Positions 35,825 through 46,862 are shown, numbered from the stretch's first letter. The stretch: DNA of 64,000 bases from Eubacteriales bacterium (GCA_028706405.1 JAQWBM010000001.1:1-64000), one strand, 5' to 3'. Numbers and translations are program-made. Notes: generated by a model not told the origin, from the sequence alone.

Positions 35825-37504
35825 TTAAACCTCCAGGAAAATAGGCAGAATGACAGGGCTTCGCTTAGTCTGTTCAAAAATAAAATTCTTAAGCTCGTCT
35901 TTCACTGCATTCTTTAGGCCATTCCAGTCTTTTTGCCCTTCCATACAGCATTTATCCAGCCTTGCAGCGACCGCCTTCTTTGCAGAATTCATCAAATTTT
36001 CATTTTCTCTCACATAAACGAATCCCCTCGAAATGATATCCGGTCCCGAACAAATCATGCCGGTACTTTTATCTATGGCAGCTACTACAATAATCAATCC
36101 GGATTCGGACAGGAGCTTCCTGTCTCTCAATACTATATTGCCCACATCACCAACGCCAAGACCATCCACAAGAACCGGCGAAGCAGATACCTCTTCTTTA
36201 GCCAGGGTTGCTTTGTTATTCGTTAGATAAAGAACTTGTCCATTCTTCATGATGTGTATATTACTAGCAGGCATTCCAAGCTGTTCTGCGATCATGGCAT
36301 GCTGTCTCAAATGCCTGTATTCTCCATGGACAGGCATAAAGTATTTTGGTTTTATCAGGGAATGTACTAATTTCAGCTCTTCCTCGCAGGCATGACCTGA
36401 AACGTGGATATCTGCAATATCAGAATAAATCACCTCTGCGCCTTTTTCAAAGAGCTTGTTCACTACATTTGATACAGTTTTTTCATTCCCCGGCACCGGA
36501 CTCGAAGAGAGGATTACCATGTCACCTTTTTTGATCTGCACAGCTTTATGATCTGAAGAAGCCATTCTTGACAATGCAGACATTGGTTCACCCTGACTGC
36601 CTGTAGTAATAATAACCAATTCATTGTCCGGAATATTCCTTGTCTTGTTTATGTCCACAATAACATTATCGGGAATTTTCAGATATCCCAATTCCATAGC
36701 AAGATTTACTACGTTTACCATACTTCTGCCTGAAATAGCGACTTTTCTTCCGAACATTACTGCAGTATCAATAATTCTCTGTACACGATGTACATTCGAT
36801 GAGAAAGTTGCTATCAGTATTCTGGCCTCTGAACTTCGGAATATATTCTCCAGGGTTGTTCCTACGGTTTTTTCAGAAGCTGTATATCCTTTTCGTTCTG
36901 AATTAGTACTATCACCCATCATAAGCATCACGCCTTTTCTCCCCAGATCCGCCAGTCGGCGGAAGTCGATAGGTTCTCCGTCCATAGGAGTATAGTCTAC
37001 TTTAAAATCTCCCGTATGGAATATCATCCCTGCCGACGTGTCAATTGCCAGGCAAATTGAATCCGCAATTGAGTGGGTAGTCCTTATGGTTTCAACCTTA
37101 AACGCACCCATCTGCACGGTTTGCCCCGCCTTTATCCTGTTCAGCTTTCCTTGTATTCCATGTTCTTTCAGCTTGTTTTCCACCAGCCCGAGCGTTAACC
37201 TCGTCCCATAAACCGGTATATTTAACTCCTTTAACAAATAGGGCATGGCACCGATGTGATCCTCATGACCATGAGTCAGAATCACACCCTTTACTTTTTC
37301 CCGATTCTTAATAAGGTAGCTAAAGTCGGGAATCACTATGTCAATTCCGAACATTTCATCATCAGGAAACGACATCCCGCAGTCAATGAGCATAATATCA
37401 TTATTGTATTCCAATATGGTCATATTCTTTCCGATTTCATTTAAACCACCAATTGGAATCACCTTAACCGGACCGGCTCCTTTATTCACTTCTACAATTT
37501 TCAA
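35825..37504 (-). CDS. rnj: Ribonuclease J
   Basis: This 5'-3' exonuclease and endonuclease for mRNA decay and rRNA maturation belongs to the metallo-beta-lactamase/beta-CASP group. The 559 residues contain THGHEDHIGAMPYL (H78, H80, D82, H83), FHTGDFKVDY, the beta-CASP TFSSNVHRVQ region and the later VSGHACEEELKLVHSLIKPKYFMPVHGEYRH motif. The C-terminal domain (about 450-559) is as expected. The TTG start has AAAGGA eight bases upstream. The direct neighbours do not reveal whether it is J1 or J2. Confidence 0.95.
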   Translation of the reverse strand: MKIVEVNKGAGPVKVIPIGGLNEIGKNMTILEYNNDIMLIDCGMSFPDDEMFGIDIVIPDFSYLIKNREKVKGVILTHGHEDHIGAMPYLLKELNIPVYGTRLTLGLVENKLKEHGIQGKLNRIKAGQTVQMGAFKVETIRTTHSIADSICLAIDTSAGMIFHTGDFKVDYTPMDGEPIDFRRLADLGRKGVMLMMGDSTNSERKGYTASEKTVGTTLENIFRSSEARILIATFSSNVHRVQRIIDTAVMFGRKVAISGRSMVNVVNLAMELGYLKIPDNVIVDINKTRNIPDNELVIITTGSQGEPMSALSRMASSDHKAVQIKKGDMVILSSSPVPGNEKTVSNVVNKLFEKGAEVIYSDIADIHVSGHACEEELKLVHSLIKPKYFMPVHGEYRHLRQHAMIAEQLGMPASNIHIMKNGQVLYLTNNKATLAKEEVSASPVLVDGLGVGDVGNIVLRDRKLLSESGLIIVVAAIDKSTGMICSGPDIISRGFVYVRENENLMNSAKKAVAARLDKCCMEGQKDWNGLKNAVKDELKNFIFEQTKRSPVILPIFLEV

Positions 37505-37583
37505 ACTTATTATCCTTTCTATTTTGTTTTTTTCCGTACATATCAGCTCGTCCTATTTAAATCAACTATTTGATATTTCATTT

Positions 37584-40055
37584 TTATTTAATGACAATAT
37601 TGAATAATTTATTTGGGACAGCGATAACTTTAATGATTTCTTTATCCTTTAACAATACTTTCACCTTTTCATTTTCCATAACGACTTCTTCAAGCTGCTC
37701 TTTGTTCAATCCATTTGCGACCTCAATCTTTTCCTTGACCTTTCCGTTCAATTGAATCACGATTTCAATGGAATCTTTTATCAAGGCAGCTTCATCGTAT
37801 ACAGGCCATTTTTCAAGGTAAATAGTACCACTATGACCAATATGCTCCCACATTTCTTCACATATATGCGGCGTAAACGGAGCTAAAAGTAAAATTAAAT
37901 CTTCAGCCGCAGCTTTCAGAAGTCCGCTATTGGGATTCTTGATTTCTTTATATCTATAAATCCCATTAACCAGCTCCATGATCGAGCTGATAGCAGTATT
38001 GAAGTTAAAGCGGCTCCCAACATCCTCCGTAACTTTTTTTATTGATGCATTCATCACATATGCAAGCTTCTTATCCTCCGTACTTAAAGCCGTATATTCT
38101 GACGGAGCATCTTTAATCCTTTCGGCTAATTCAAAAATCATACGATGCACTCTGTTCAAAAATCGGTAGCTTCCCTCTATACCTGCATCTGACCATTCCA
38201 GTTCTTTATCCGGGGGAGATGCGAAAAGGATAAACAAGCGCGCCGTGTCTGCTCCGTACTTATTTATGATTTCTTCCGGGCTGACGACATTCCCTTTGGA
38301 TTTTGACATCTTAGTGCCATCCTTCAGGACCATGCCTTGAGTAAGCAGGTTTATAAAGGGTTCATCTGAAGGACAGTATCCCAAATCATAAAGGAACTTT
38401 GTAAAGAACCTGGCATAGAGTAAATGCAATATGGCATGCTCTACTCCGCCTATATATTGATCTACCGGCATCCAGTATTCAGCATTCTTCTTATCCCAAA
38501 TTTGATTGCTGTTCTTTGCATCGGTATACCTTAGAAAATACCAGGAGGAATCCAGGAAGGTATCCATAGTGTCAGTTTCTCTGGTTGCTTTTCCTTCGCA
38601 TTTGGGGCAGGTAGTTTCCGTGAATGTTTTACTAGTTGCAAGCGGAGATTCGCCCTTTCCGGAAAACACTACATCTGTGGGAAGCAAAACAGGAAGGTTT
38701 TCAAGCTTTTCAGGAACCCATCCGCATTTCTCACAATAGATCATAGGGATCGGAGTTCCCCAGTATCTCTGTCTTGATATCAGCCAATCCCTTAACCTGA
38801 AATTGACAGATTTATCTCCGGTTCCTTTTTCTTCCAGGCTCTTGATGATTTTTTCTTGAGCAACAACATTATCCATTCCGTCAAACTGCCCGGAATTGAT
38901 CATAATCCCTTCCGCCTCAAAGGCTTCGTTCAGATTGTTTATATCTATATCAGGATTTTTGGGGTCTACTACCGGAATAATATCCAGTTTATATTTAACA
39001 GCAAAGTCAAAGTCTCTTTGGTCATGAGCAGGGACAGCCATGATAGCTCCGGTACCATAATCCATAAGAACATAGTTTGCAATGTAAATCGGTACACTTT
39101 TACCATTTAGAGGATTGATGGCATATCGTCCGATAAAGACTCCGTCCTTCTCTGCAGTTGCCTCTGTTCGATCAATATCACTCAGATGCTGAAGCTCATC
39201 AAGAAATTCATTCACAGATGCCTCAAGCTCACTGCCTGCGACCAATTCCTTTACATAAGGATGCTCCGGAGCCAGAACCATATAGGTAACACCAAATAAA
39301 GTGTCCGGTCTTGTTGTAAAGATACTTAATTTCTTATCGAATCCTTCTATAATAAAATCGACTTCGGCGCCGATACTTTTCCCTATCCAATTTTTCTGCA
39401 TGACCTTAACTTTATTAGGCCACCCTGTCAGCTTGTCAAGATCGTTAAGAAGCCGATCCGCATAATCAGTGATTTTTAAATACCACTGCTCCAAATCCTT
39501 CTTTATTACCGTTGAGGTACATCGTTCGCAGGCCCCATCGACCACCTGTTCGTTTGCAAGTACAGTCTGGCAGGAAGGACACCAATTTACAGGGTACTTT
39601 TTCTTATATGCAAGACCTTTTTCAAAAAACTGGATGAAAATCCATTGCATCCATTTATAGTAATCCGGATGACACGTGGCAACCTCTCTGTCCCAATCAT
39701 AAGAAAATCCCAATCCTTTTAGCTGGATTCTCATTTCCTTAATATTATTCCAAGTCCAGATATTAGGATGTATGTTGTTATTGATTGCCGCGTTTTCTGC
39801 AGGCAGGCCAAACGAATCCCAACCCATTGGGTGCAGTACGTTGTATCCATTCATTTTAAGGTATCTGGAAGCAACATCACCAATGGAATAATTACGCACA
39901 TGTCCCATGTGAAGCTTTCCTGACGGATATGGAAACATTTCCAGAAGATAATATTTCTTCTTCCCTTCCTCCTCCGTCGATTTAAAAAGCTTGTTATCTT
40001 CCCAGTATTTTTGCCATTTGACTTCTATATCTGTAAAATCATAGCGTTCATTCAT
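37584..40055 (-). CDS. leuS: Leucyl-tRNA synthetase
   Basis: This class Ia synthetase has 823 residues: the [12 protein letters not shown] (HIGH) motif near 45, a zinc-binding insertion ([21 protein letters not shown]), a CP1 editing domain ([40 protein letters not shown]), and KMSKSKGN (KMSKS). The start at 40055 (MNERYDF) has GGAGGA seven bases upstream; an ATG five codons earlier overlaps that site. Both tRNA-Leu genes it could charge, CAA and GAG, are in this window. Confidence 0.97.
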   Translation of the reverse strand: MNERYDFTDIEVKWQKYWEDNKLFKSTEEEGKKKYYLLEMFPYPSGKLHMGHVRNYSIGDVASRYLKMNGYNVLHPMGWDSFGLPAENAAINNNIHPNIWTWNNIKEMRIQLKGLGFSYDWDREVATCHPDYYKWMQWIFIQFFEKGLAYKKKYPVNWCPSCQTVLANEQVVDGACERCTSTVIKKDLEQWYLKITDYADRLLNDLDKLTGWPNKVKVMQKNWIGKSIGAEVDFIIEGFDKKLSIFTTRPDTLFGVTYMVLAPEHPYVKELVAGSELEASVNEFLDELQHLSDIDRTEATAEKDGVFIGRYAINPLNGKSVPIYIANYVLMDYGTGAIMAVPAHDQRDFDFAVKYKLDIIPVVDPKNPDIDINNLNEAFEAEGIMINSGQFDGMDNVVAQEKIIKSLEEKGTGDKSVNFRLRDWLISRQRYWGTPIPMIYCEKCGWVPEKLENLPVLLPTDVVFSGKGESPLATSKTFTETTCPKCEGKATRETDTMDTFLDSSWYFLRYTDAKNSNQIWDKKNAEYWMPVDQYIGGVEHAILHLLYARFFTKFLYDLGYCPSDEPFINLLTQGMVLKDGTKMSKSKGNVVSPEEIINKYGADTARLFILFASPPDKELEWSDAGIEGSYRFLNRVHRMIFELAERIKDAPSEYTALSTEDKKLAYVMNASIKKVTEDVGSRFNFNTAISSIMELVNGIYRYKEIKNPNSGLLKAAAEDLILLLAPFTPHICEEMWEHIGHSGTIYLEKWPVYDEAALIKDSIEIVIQLNGKVKEKIEVANGLNKEQLEEVVMENEKVKVLLKDKEIIKVIAVPNKLFNIVIK

Positions 40056-40084
40056 GTGAATATCCTCCATATTCTAGGCGTATT

Positions 40085-40450
40085 TTATTGCTTCAAGGGT
40101 TGTTCGGATTCTTCAATTGGAATTATCACGCCATCGCCCCATAACCTTTCAATATTATATCTTTCTCGCTGTTCGATCGAAAATATATTTATAATGACAT
40201 CACCGTAATCCATCAGAATCCAGCCCGAAGAGTTCTTTCCTTCAATGCTTTTCGCCAGGATGTCCTCTTTTGCAAGCTGTTCTATTATTTCATCCGACAG
40301 AGTTCCCGTCTGACGTTCAGAGTTGCCGGAAGCGATAACAAAATAATCTGCAAAGGAGGATTTCGTGGAAATATCAATAATAACAACATCTAACGCTTTT
40401 TTCTTCAATAATATAGCTGCCGCTTTCATTGCGATCTCTTTGTTGTTCAT
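40085..40450 (-). CDS. rsfS: Ribosomal silencing factor RsfS
   Basis: RsfS (formerly Iojap/YbeB) binds ribosomal protein uL14 and keeps the ribosomal subunits apart under starvation. The 121 residues show the family pattern: DVVIIDISTKSSFADYFVIA, GNSERQ, GWILMDYGDVIINIFSIEQRERYNIERLWGD. It follows yqeK, overlapping its stop by four bases, in the usual nadD-yqeK-rsfS order. Confidence 0.97.
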   Translation of the reverse strand: MNNKEIAMKAAAILLKKKALDVVIIDISTKSSFADYFVIASGNSERQTGTLSDEIIEQLAKEDILAKSIEGKNSSGWILMDYGDVIINIFSIEQRERYNIERLWGDGVIIPIEESEQPLKQ

Positions 40451-41091
40451 TCCTTTTCTCCTTTCTGTTTTTTTATTTTTTTTTCCAGGCAGTCTTTAGC
40501 CATTATAGTATCCTTATCCAAATACAAATCCTTACTCTTTATGAAATCTATGGAATGCTCCAATGACAATAAACAGGCCTGATCCAAGTCCTGATATGCG
40601 GCTTCCCGTATTTTTTCTACGCATGGATAGCTCCTGTTTGGTTCAATAGCATCAGCAAGATAAATTATCTTTTCCAAATCAGACATATTTGCTCTGCCGG
40701 TTGTATGATAACTCACAGCATTGATCAAATCCCGATCATGAATACAATAATCTCTTTCCATTATAACTGCTGCTATCTTGCTGTGCGCAAGATTTGAATT
40801 AAGAAGGTAACATTCATCCAATCCAAGCTGCTTAATATAATCGTTGAGATTCTTTTCCGGCACATTTCGGAAAAGATCATGAAATAGAGCAGCAAATTCA
40901 GCTTTCTCTACATCCACTCCGTACCGTTGCGCAAGCTTCTTCGCTTCCTCAGCAACTGCATAGATATGCATTTTTCGCTTCTCTGTTATATTATTTTCAA
41001 TATGCTTTATTAATTCTTCTTTTATTTTATCCGTACATTGCATAACAAAATCATAATACCATTCATATCCTATTTTTTCAAGTTCAAACAC
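40447..41091 (-). CDS. yqeK: YqeK, HD-domain diadenosine tetraphosphatase
   Basis: This metal-dependent HD hydrolase cleaves Ap4A to ADP in relatives. It has the signature HIYAVAEEAKKLAQRYG, AALFHDLFRN (HD), LLNSNLAHSKIAAV, and ISYHTTGR-type NAVSYHTTGRANM with ADAIEPNR. The start is uncertain: the GTG at 41091 has no good ribosome site, and the ATG 16 codons in (MQCTDKIKEEL, 41043) is an alternative. Confidence 0.93.
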   Translation of the reverse strand: MFELEKIGYEWYYDFVMQCTDKIKEELIKHIENNITEKRKMHIYAVAEEAKKLAQRYGVDVEKAEFAALFHDLFRNVPEKNLNDYIKQLGLDECYLLNSNLAHSKIAAVIMERDYCIHDRDLINAVSYHTTGRANMSDLEKIIYLADAIEPNRSYPCVEKIREAAYQDLDQACLLSLEHSIDFIKSKDLYLDKDTIMAKDCLEKKIKKQKGEKE

Positions 41092-41107
41092 ATTTTATCA
41101 TGTCCGG

Positions 41108-41725
41108 CTATTCAGCAGACTCTGTATACAGCTTATATTTATAAATGTATTCTTCCACACTTTCCGGCAAGAGATACTTTATGCTTTTCCCGGCATGGAT
41201 CAAGTCCCTGATCCCTGAAGAAGAGATCTCCACTTCGGAGTTGTTTATCTCCGTAATTTTGGCTCCGTATTCCTTTTTGAGCCGACTGATTAGAAGTTTT
41301 AGCTGCCGCTCTTTATAACCGGGCCTTGTCCCGACAATAAAAGAGAAGTCTTCCAACAGCTCTTTTGAAGCATACCATTTTTCTAACCCTAAAAAGGCAT
41401 CGGTTCCTATGATAAAAAAGAACTCTGCTTTGTCTCCAAGCTCAGCTTTGAAATCTCGAAGAGTATTGATAGTATAGGAGATTTTCGGAGAATCAATTTC
41501 TTGTCTGGATACCGAAAAATAAGGATTGCCTGATACTGCTTTCAGCAGCATTGCATAACGGTGATCGCCTGATGCTATCTTTTCATTCAGCTTAAATGGC
41601 TGCACCATTGCGGGCATGAAAATAACTTCATCCAAAGCAACTTCCACCCTGGCTTGCTCTGCCAATATCAAATGGCCATAATGAACCGGGTCAAAAGTCC
41701 CCCCGATAATTCCAATTTTTTTCAT
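41108..41725 (-). CDS. nadD: Nicotinate-nucleotide adenylyltransferase
   Basis: NadD adenylates nicotinate mononucleotide in NAD synthesis. The 205 residues open with GIIGGTFDPVHYGHLILAE, the nucleotidyltransferase HxGH motif being HYGH, and end with SSSGIRDLIHAGKSIKYLLPESVEEYI, matching the ISSTxIR motif. The ATG at 41725 is preferred: the upstream extension of ten codons is not family-like. It is followed by yqeK and rsfS. Confidence 0.95.
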   Translation of the reverse strand: MKKIGIIGGTFDPVHYGHLILAEQARVEVALDEVIFMPAMVQPFKLNEKIASGDHRYAMLLKAVSGNPYFSVSRQEIDSPKISYTINTLRDFKAELGDKAEFFFIIGTDAFLGLEKWYASKELLEDFSFIVGTRPGYKERQLKLLISRLKKEYGAKITEINNSEVEISSSGIRDLIHAGKSIKYLLPESVEEYIYKYKLYTESAE

Positions 41726-41775
41726 TAGATTTTCCCGCCTTATCACTGTCATCATTTGTCAACGATGATTATTCT

Positions 41776-43548
41776 TCATTCTTCTATTGAAATTTTAATA
41801 CCTAATTCCTCAAGCTGCTCTTCTGTTGCAGCTGAAGGCGCATTACTGACCATATCCACAGCTGCCTGATTTTTTGGAAATGCCATAACCTCTCTTATGC
41901 TATGTTCTCCTGAAAGCAGCATAACAAGGCGATCCAAGCCGTATGCGATGCCGCCGTGCGGAGGTGTTCCATAACGGAATGCTTCCAACAGAAATCCAAA
42001 TTTGCTCTGAACTGTTTCATCGGATAACCCCAGTACCTCAAACATCTTCTTCTGAAGCTTGCTGTCATGGATTCTGATGCTTCCTCCGCCTAACTCAACA
42101 CCGTTTAGTACGATATCGTAGGCATTCGCCCTGACTTTGCCGGGTTCTGATTCCAGCAGGTCTACATCCTCAAGCCTTGGAGAGGTGAAAGGATGATGCA
42201 CCGGAGAAAATTCACCAATTTCTTCATCATATTCAAAAAGTGGAAAGTCAACTACCCACAAAAGATCATACGTTTTGTCATCCAGCAATCCCAGCTTTCC
42301 GGCAATATCACGGCGCAGGAAACCAAGGCTGTCAAATACAATTTTTGCTTTGTCCGCCACAATCAAAATCAAATCTCCAGGTTTGCCGCCGAAAACGTCA
42401 GTAATCTCTTTCATCTTATCAGGAGTAAAGAATTTGTTTATAGATGATGTTGTTTCCGAATCTCCTGTTTTTATCCAGATAAGACCTTTTGCACCATAGT
42501 GTTTGATGGATTCCTGGAGCTTATCGATATCTTTTCTGCTGAATTTTTCTGCTCCGCCGTCTATTTTGATACCTCTCACATCGCCTCCGGAATCTAAAGC
42601 ATCTTTAAATATCTTAAATTCACTGTCTCTTACAGTATCATTTAGAGAAATCAACTCAAATCCGAAACGAGTATCCGGTTTATCACTTCCAAATCGCGTC
42701 ATGGCTTCTTTATAAGAGTATCTTGGAAGCGGCAGCCTTATCTCCGTATTCATTACATCTGCAAAGAGTTTTTTCATGAATTTTTCCTGAACCTCGATAA
42801 CATCGTTCACATTTACAAATGACATCTCTAAATCTATTTGAGTGAATTCCGGCTGTCTGTCAGCTCGCAGGTCTTCATCACGGAAACATTTTGCAATCTG
42901 ATAATAACGATCTGTACCGCTTACCATTAATAGCTGTTTAAATAGCTGCGGAGATTGCGGAAGCGCATAGAACTGACCTTTGTTTACTCTGCTTGGCACC
43001 AAATAATCTCGTGCGCCTTCCGGTGTAGGCTTGCAGAGTATAGGAGTTTCTATTTCAGTAAATCCCTCACTGTCAAAGAATTCTCTCGCAGACTTAACGA
43101 TTTGATGGCGGAAGGCAAGATTTCTCTGCATCTTAACCTTTCTTAAGTCCAAATATCGATACTTCAACCTGAGGTTTTCAGAAACATCATCGTCGTCCTT
43201 GATATAGATGGGCGGTGTCTCCGCTTCGGAATAAATAACCAGCTCATTCACAAACACCTCGACCTCACCAGTAGCCATCTCAGTATTCTTAGACTGCCGC
43301 TCCTTAACTATTCCTTTTATACCGACCACATATTCGCTCCTCAGCTTATCTGCCTTTTGGAACAGCTCTTCTGGGATTGTATCATTGAATACGATTTGCA
43401 CAAGTCCTGTTCTGTCCCTTAGATCGCAGAATATTAAGCCTCCAAGGTTTCTTCTTTTTTGAATCCATCCATTGAGCACGACAGCTTCATTAATATTATT
43501 TTTGTTTAATGTCCCGCACATATGTGTTCGTTTTATAACATCATTCAT
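41776..43548 (-). CDS. aspS: Aspartyl-tRNA synthetase
   Basis: This class IIb synthetase has 590 residues: an N-terminal OB anticodon-binding domain (about 1-110), the catalytic core with motif 2 (QIAKCFRDEDLRADRQPEFTQ), the bacterial GAD insertion (about 290-420) and motif 3 (GIAYGLDRLVMLL). It is placed 12 bases after hisS, the conserved hisS-aspS pair. Whether it also charges tRNA-Asn cannot be judged from this window. Confidence 0.97.
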   Translation of the reverse strand: MNDVIKRTHMCGTLNKNNINEAVVLNGWIQKRRNLGGLIFCDLRDRTGLVQIVFNDTIPEELFQKADKLRSEYVVGIKGIVKERQSKNTEMATGEVEVFVNELVIYSEAETPPIYIKDDDDVSENLRLKYRYLDLRKVKMQRNLAFRHQIVKSAREFFDSEGFTEIETPILCKPTPEGARDYLVPSRVNKGQFYALPQSPQLFKQLLMVSGTDRYYQIAKCFRDEDLRADRQPEFTQIDLEMSFVNVNDVIEVQEKFMKKLFADVMNTEIRLPLPRYSYKEAMTRFGSDKPDTRFGFELISLNDTVRDSEFKIFKDALDSGGDVRGIKIDGGAEKFSRKDIDKLQESIKHYGAKGLIWIKTGDSETTSSINKFFTPDKMKEITDVFGGKPGDLILIVADKAKIVFDSLGFLRRDIAGKLGLLDDKTYDLLWVVDFPLFEYDEEIGEFSPVHHPFTSPRLEDVDLLESEPGKVRANAYDIVLNGVELGGGSIRIHDSKLQKKMFEVLGLSDETVQSKFGFLLEAFRYGTPPHGGIAYGLDRLVMLLSGEHSIREVMAFPKNQAAVDMVSNAPSAATEEQLEELGIKISIEE

Positions 43549-43560
43549 CCCATATGTCTC

Positions 43561-44814
43561 CTATCCGATAATTTCTTTTATAATATTTGGTATTGGCACT
43601 TGTTTTTGTTCTGATGTTTCCATATTTTTGATTGATACTATGTTTTGTTCCAGCTCGTTATCTCCAATAATGATCGAGTATTTTGAACGCAAACGATCGG
43701 CATATTTAAACTGTCCCTTGATGTTCCTGCCCAAACTGTCCATTTCCGTTTTTATTCCGTGATTTCTTAAATCACGCATGAGCTTAAGACCAAACCGCTT
43801 AGCGCGTTCTCCCATCACGGCTATGAATACATCAAGGTTGTCGGGTTCAGGAATTGTATTCTCTGATGATTCCAGCAACAGGAGCAATCGTTCCATGCCG
43901 AGTCCAAAGCCGACTCCGGGAATCGGAGGACCTCCTATTTGCTCGATCAGGTGATCGTAGCGCCCTCCTCCGCATACGGTTCCTTGGGCTCCGATTTTGT
44001 CGGAAACAAATTCAAATGCCGTCTTTGTATAGTAATCAAGCCCTCTTACAATGCCCGGATCAATAACATATTCTATTTCCATAGCATCCAGGTTGTTTTT
44101 CAAATCGTTAAAGGCTTCTTTACATTCATCACACAGGTGATCAAGCATATAAGGCGCGCCATTTACAAGCTCTTGGCATATGGGTGATTTACAATCTAAA
44201 ATCCGCATTGGATTTTTGTCGTAACGCCCTTTACAGGTTTCACAAAGTGAATCATACTTGTCCCGCAAAAAATCTATCAAAGTTGTTCGGTAAGTTTCCC
44301 TGCATTTTGGGCACCCAATGCTGTTGATCCGAAGCTCCAGGTCACGGATTCCCAGATTATTAAGAAAATCTGCTGCAAAGCCTATAACTTCTGCATCCGC
44401 GATCATGTTATCCGTTCCGAAAATCTCAATTCCAAACTGATGAAATTCCCTGAGCCTTCCGGACTGAGGCTTTTCATAGCGAAAACAAGGAATAATATAA
44501 TACATTTTCGACGGCTGTATATCCGCATAGAGCTTATGCTCTACAAAGGCGCGTACGACAGGAGCCGTTCCCTCCGGCTTCAGTGTGATGCTTCTTTTCC
44601 CGTAATCCTCAAAGGTGTACATCTGTTTTTCAACAATGTCAGTGGTGTCTCCTACTCCACGGGAAAATAACTCTGTATGTTCAAAAACCGGAGTTCTTAT
44701 TTCCTTAAAAACGTATGCGGCACAAGCTTCCCTGAAGGCATTCTCAATATAATGCCATTTATAGACCTGGTTGGGAAGAATGTCTTTTGTTCCTTTTGGT
44801 GCGTTTGTTAACAT
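43561..44814 (-). CDS. hisS: Histidyl-tRNA synthetase
   Basis: This class IIa synthetase has 417 residues, with motif 1 in KEIRTPVFEHTELFSRGVGDTTDIV, motif 2 FRYEKPQSGRLREFHQFG, the His-binding VRGLDYYTKTAFEF and GGGRYDHLIEQIGG, and motif 3 GVGFGLGMERLLLLL. The C-terminal anticodon domain follows from about 320. It overlaps the hemZ stop by 7 bases. Confidence 0.97.
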   Translation of the reverse strand: MLTNAPKGTKDILPNQVYKWHYIENAFREACAAYVFKEIRTPVFEHTELFSRGVGDTTDIVEKQMYTFEDYGKRSITLKPEGTAPVVRAFVEHKLYADIQPSKMYYIIPCFRYEKPQSGRLREFHQFGIEIFGTDNMIADAEVIGFAADFLNNLGIRDLELRINSIGCPKCRETYRTTLIDFLRDKYDSLCETCKGRYDKNPMRILDCKSPICQELVNGAPYMLDHLCDECKEAFNDLKNNLDAMEIEYVIDPGIVRGLDYYTKTAFEFVSDKIGAQGTVCGGGRYDHLIEQIGGPPIPGVGFGLGMERLLLLLESSENTIPEPDNLDVFIAVMGERAKRFGLKLMRDLRNHGIKTEMDSLGRNIKGQFKYADRLRSKYSIIIGDNELEQNIVSIKNMETSEQKQVPIPNIIKEIIG

Positions 44815-46253
44815 TCTATAGCCTCCTGTTTAAATATATTATCTGATTTTCTTTGCAGCATTTCTTCATGGCGTTCAATATAAATTTCAAAATTAGAAAC
44901 ATTGGCGACCCGTTCCAGTCTGTTTTCTGAAGGGTAGTAAACCTTTGAAATCCCACCTGCACCAAGTGCAATAATGGTTTGGGCCTCCTCCATAATACGG
45001 ATATTATAGATACCTTCTGTATTGCCCTTTGCATATCCTATATTCTCAAGGTTTCCTGTCATCTGTTTTTGCCGGTACAGATAATATGGATGATAACCTG
45101 CCTGATAAAGCATTTTTCTTGCCTTATTCAGCATGATCCTTAACATTTCTCCCTGTTTATAGGTATATTCGTTATCTATTTCTTTTAATCTGGATGCTCG
45201 CTTTAATGCGAGAGTGTGCACCGTTATGTTTTCCGGTACCAATTTGAGGAGAGATTCAATGGAAAAGATGAAATCATCTACATCTTCACCTGGCAAACCG
45301 GCAATTAAATCCATATTGACAGCAGGTATTCCTGCTTCCTTTGCCAGGTTGAATGCTTCAATTATATCATCAGGACGGTGAGCACGTCCAATTTGCTTTA
45401 GTGTGTGATCAACCATGGACTGAGGGTTAATGCTGATGCGATCTACATGGTGCTTTGTTAACACCTTAAGCTTTTTAAGCGTAATCGTGTCAGGGCGGCC
45501 CGCCTCCACGGTAAATTCCTTTATATGATTTAAATTAAAGGCTTCCGACGTATGACTTAACAATGCATCAAGCTGTTCTGCCGTCAATGTTGTGGGCGTC
45601 CCTCCGCCTATATATATAGTTTCAGGATACCAGCCTTTTTCATTCATACTTTCTGCAACAAAGTTGATTTCTTTATGCAAAGCCTGTAAATACCGTTCTA
45701 TATCTCCTTCTTTTCCTTGGTTTGACGGGAAAGAGCAGTATACACATCTTGTAGGACAGAAGGGTATTCCTATATAAATACCCATCGCGCCTTTCTCACT
45801 TGAGCCGAGGACTTTCCTCTGGCATTTCAGGATTTCCAGCAGCAGGTCAGCTTTTTCAGCTGTTAAATAGTAATCCCTGTTCAATATCTCTTTAACCTTA
45901 TCCCTGCTTTTTTCTCTCTCCAGGAGCTCATATGCCAGCTTTACAGGCCGTACACCTGTAAGTATCCCCCACTCAGGGGATTTGGCGGTATATTTTTGAA
46001 GCTCTTTGTATAAGAAACGTTTTATCTCGTTCTTAATATCCTTTTCTTTTTTTTCAATACTCTCATATGGTAACGAAAATTCGGGAAAGCATATGTCTAT
46101 TTCGGAGCTGTTAGCTTTTTCGCCATCTGACCTGATATTATCGATTTCAAATTCTCCGGGTTTAAGGAATACCTTAATTAGCTCTTCAACTTCATATTTG
46201 CTTTTTCCTTCGGGCAAATGTATTTTATACAAAAGGATTATTCCTCTTCTCAT
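44808..46253 (-). CDS. hemZ: HemZ, coproporphyrinogen III dehydrogenase-like radical SAM enzyme
   Basis: This radical SAM protein has 481 residues with the FeS cluster motif C166-P-T-R-C170-V-Y-C173, then the HemN-like YIGGGTPTTLTAEQL and INPQSMVDHTLKQIGRAH. The N-terminal 150 residues are the HemZ-specific region. The HemZ group is related to anaerobic coproporphyrinogen oxidase, but its activity is disputed. The ATG at 46253 overlaps the preceding gene by 29 bases; a TTG at 46232 with AGAGGA upstream is a plausible alternative start. Confidence 0.92.
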   Translation of the reverse strand: MRRGIILLYKIHLPEGKSKYEVEELIKVFLKPGEFEIDNIRSDGEKANSSEIDICFPEFSLPYESIEKKEKDIKNEIKRFLYKELQKYTAKSPEWGILTGVRPVKLAYELLEREKSRDKVKEILNRDYYLTAEKADLLLEILKCQRKVLGSSEKGAMGIYIGIPFCPTRCVYCSFPSNQGKEGDIERYLQALHKEINFVAESMNEKGWYPETIYIGGGTPTTLTAEQLDALLSHTSEAFNLNHIKEFTVEAGRPDTITLKKLKVLTKHHVDRISINPQSMVDHTLKQIGRAHRPDDIIEAFNLAKEAGIPAVNMDLIAGLPGEDVDDFIFSIESLLKLVPENITVHTLALKRASRLKEIDNEYTYKQGEMLRIMLNKARKMLYQAGYHPYYLYRQKQMTGNLENIGYAKGNTEGIYNIRIMEEAQTIIALGAGGISKVYYPSENRLERVANVSNFEIYIERHEEMLQRKSDNIFKQEAIEC

Positions 46254-46845
46254 AACCTATCGAGGTCGGACCCATATGTCCGGGCAAAACGATAGTATCA
46301 TCCGGTAAGGTGTAAAGCTTATTTATTATTGATTCCTTAATCGCGGCAAAAGATGAACCATGTAAATCTGTTCTTCCTATGGATTGCTGGAACAAAGTGT
46401 CCCCGCTGAACACGACATTCTCTACCACAATACACATTCCTCCGGGAGTGTGTCCCGGTGTATGAAGGAATATTAGCTCCATGTCGCCGACCTTCATCGT
46501 GTCACCGTCAGAAACATATAGGTCTACATCAAGTGAAATTGATTCGCCCCCTGTTAATAATGACATGTTTAGACGTGAATCCTCCAGCATGGGCTTTTCA
46601 TGTATACATGCAGCGAGCTTTGCCTTTGGATATTCTTTTCTGCATGAAGCCACGCCTCCAATATGATCACTGTGTCCGTGTGTCAAGATGATATATTCAA
46701 TATCGAGATCATTTTCCTTAATATAGTTTACCATATCTTTATTATGTCCGCCTGGATCTACTATAAATGATTTTTTAGTTGCCTCATCAGACACCACATA
46801 GCAATTGACTGATAAGGGCCCGCTTAAAAATTTTGTTATTTTCAT
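46225..46845 (-). CDS. MBL-fold hydrolase (glyoxalase II-like)
   Basis: This metallo-beta-lactamase fold hydrolase of about 206 residues contains THGHSDHIGG, the HTPGHTPGGMC segment, VFSGDTLFQQSIGRTD and the last ligand HMGPTS. The pattern is the YcbL/glyoxalase II-type thioester hydrolase group; the substrate is unknown. The ATG at 46845 has AAAGGA upstream. It is three genes downstream of relA, next to dtd. Confidence 0.92.
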   Translation of the reverse strand: MKITKFLSGPLSVNCYVVSDEATKKSFIVDPGGHNKDMVNYIKENDLDIEYIILTHGHSDHIGGVASCRKEYPKAKLAACIHEKPMLEDSRLNMSLLTGGESISLDVDLYVSDGDTMKVGDMELIFLHTPGHTPGGMCIVVENVVFSGDTLFQQSIGRTDLHGSSFAAIKESIINKLYTLPDDTIVLPGHMGPTSIGYEKRNNPFV

Positions 46846-46862
46846 TTTTTTTCCTTTCATAA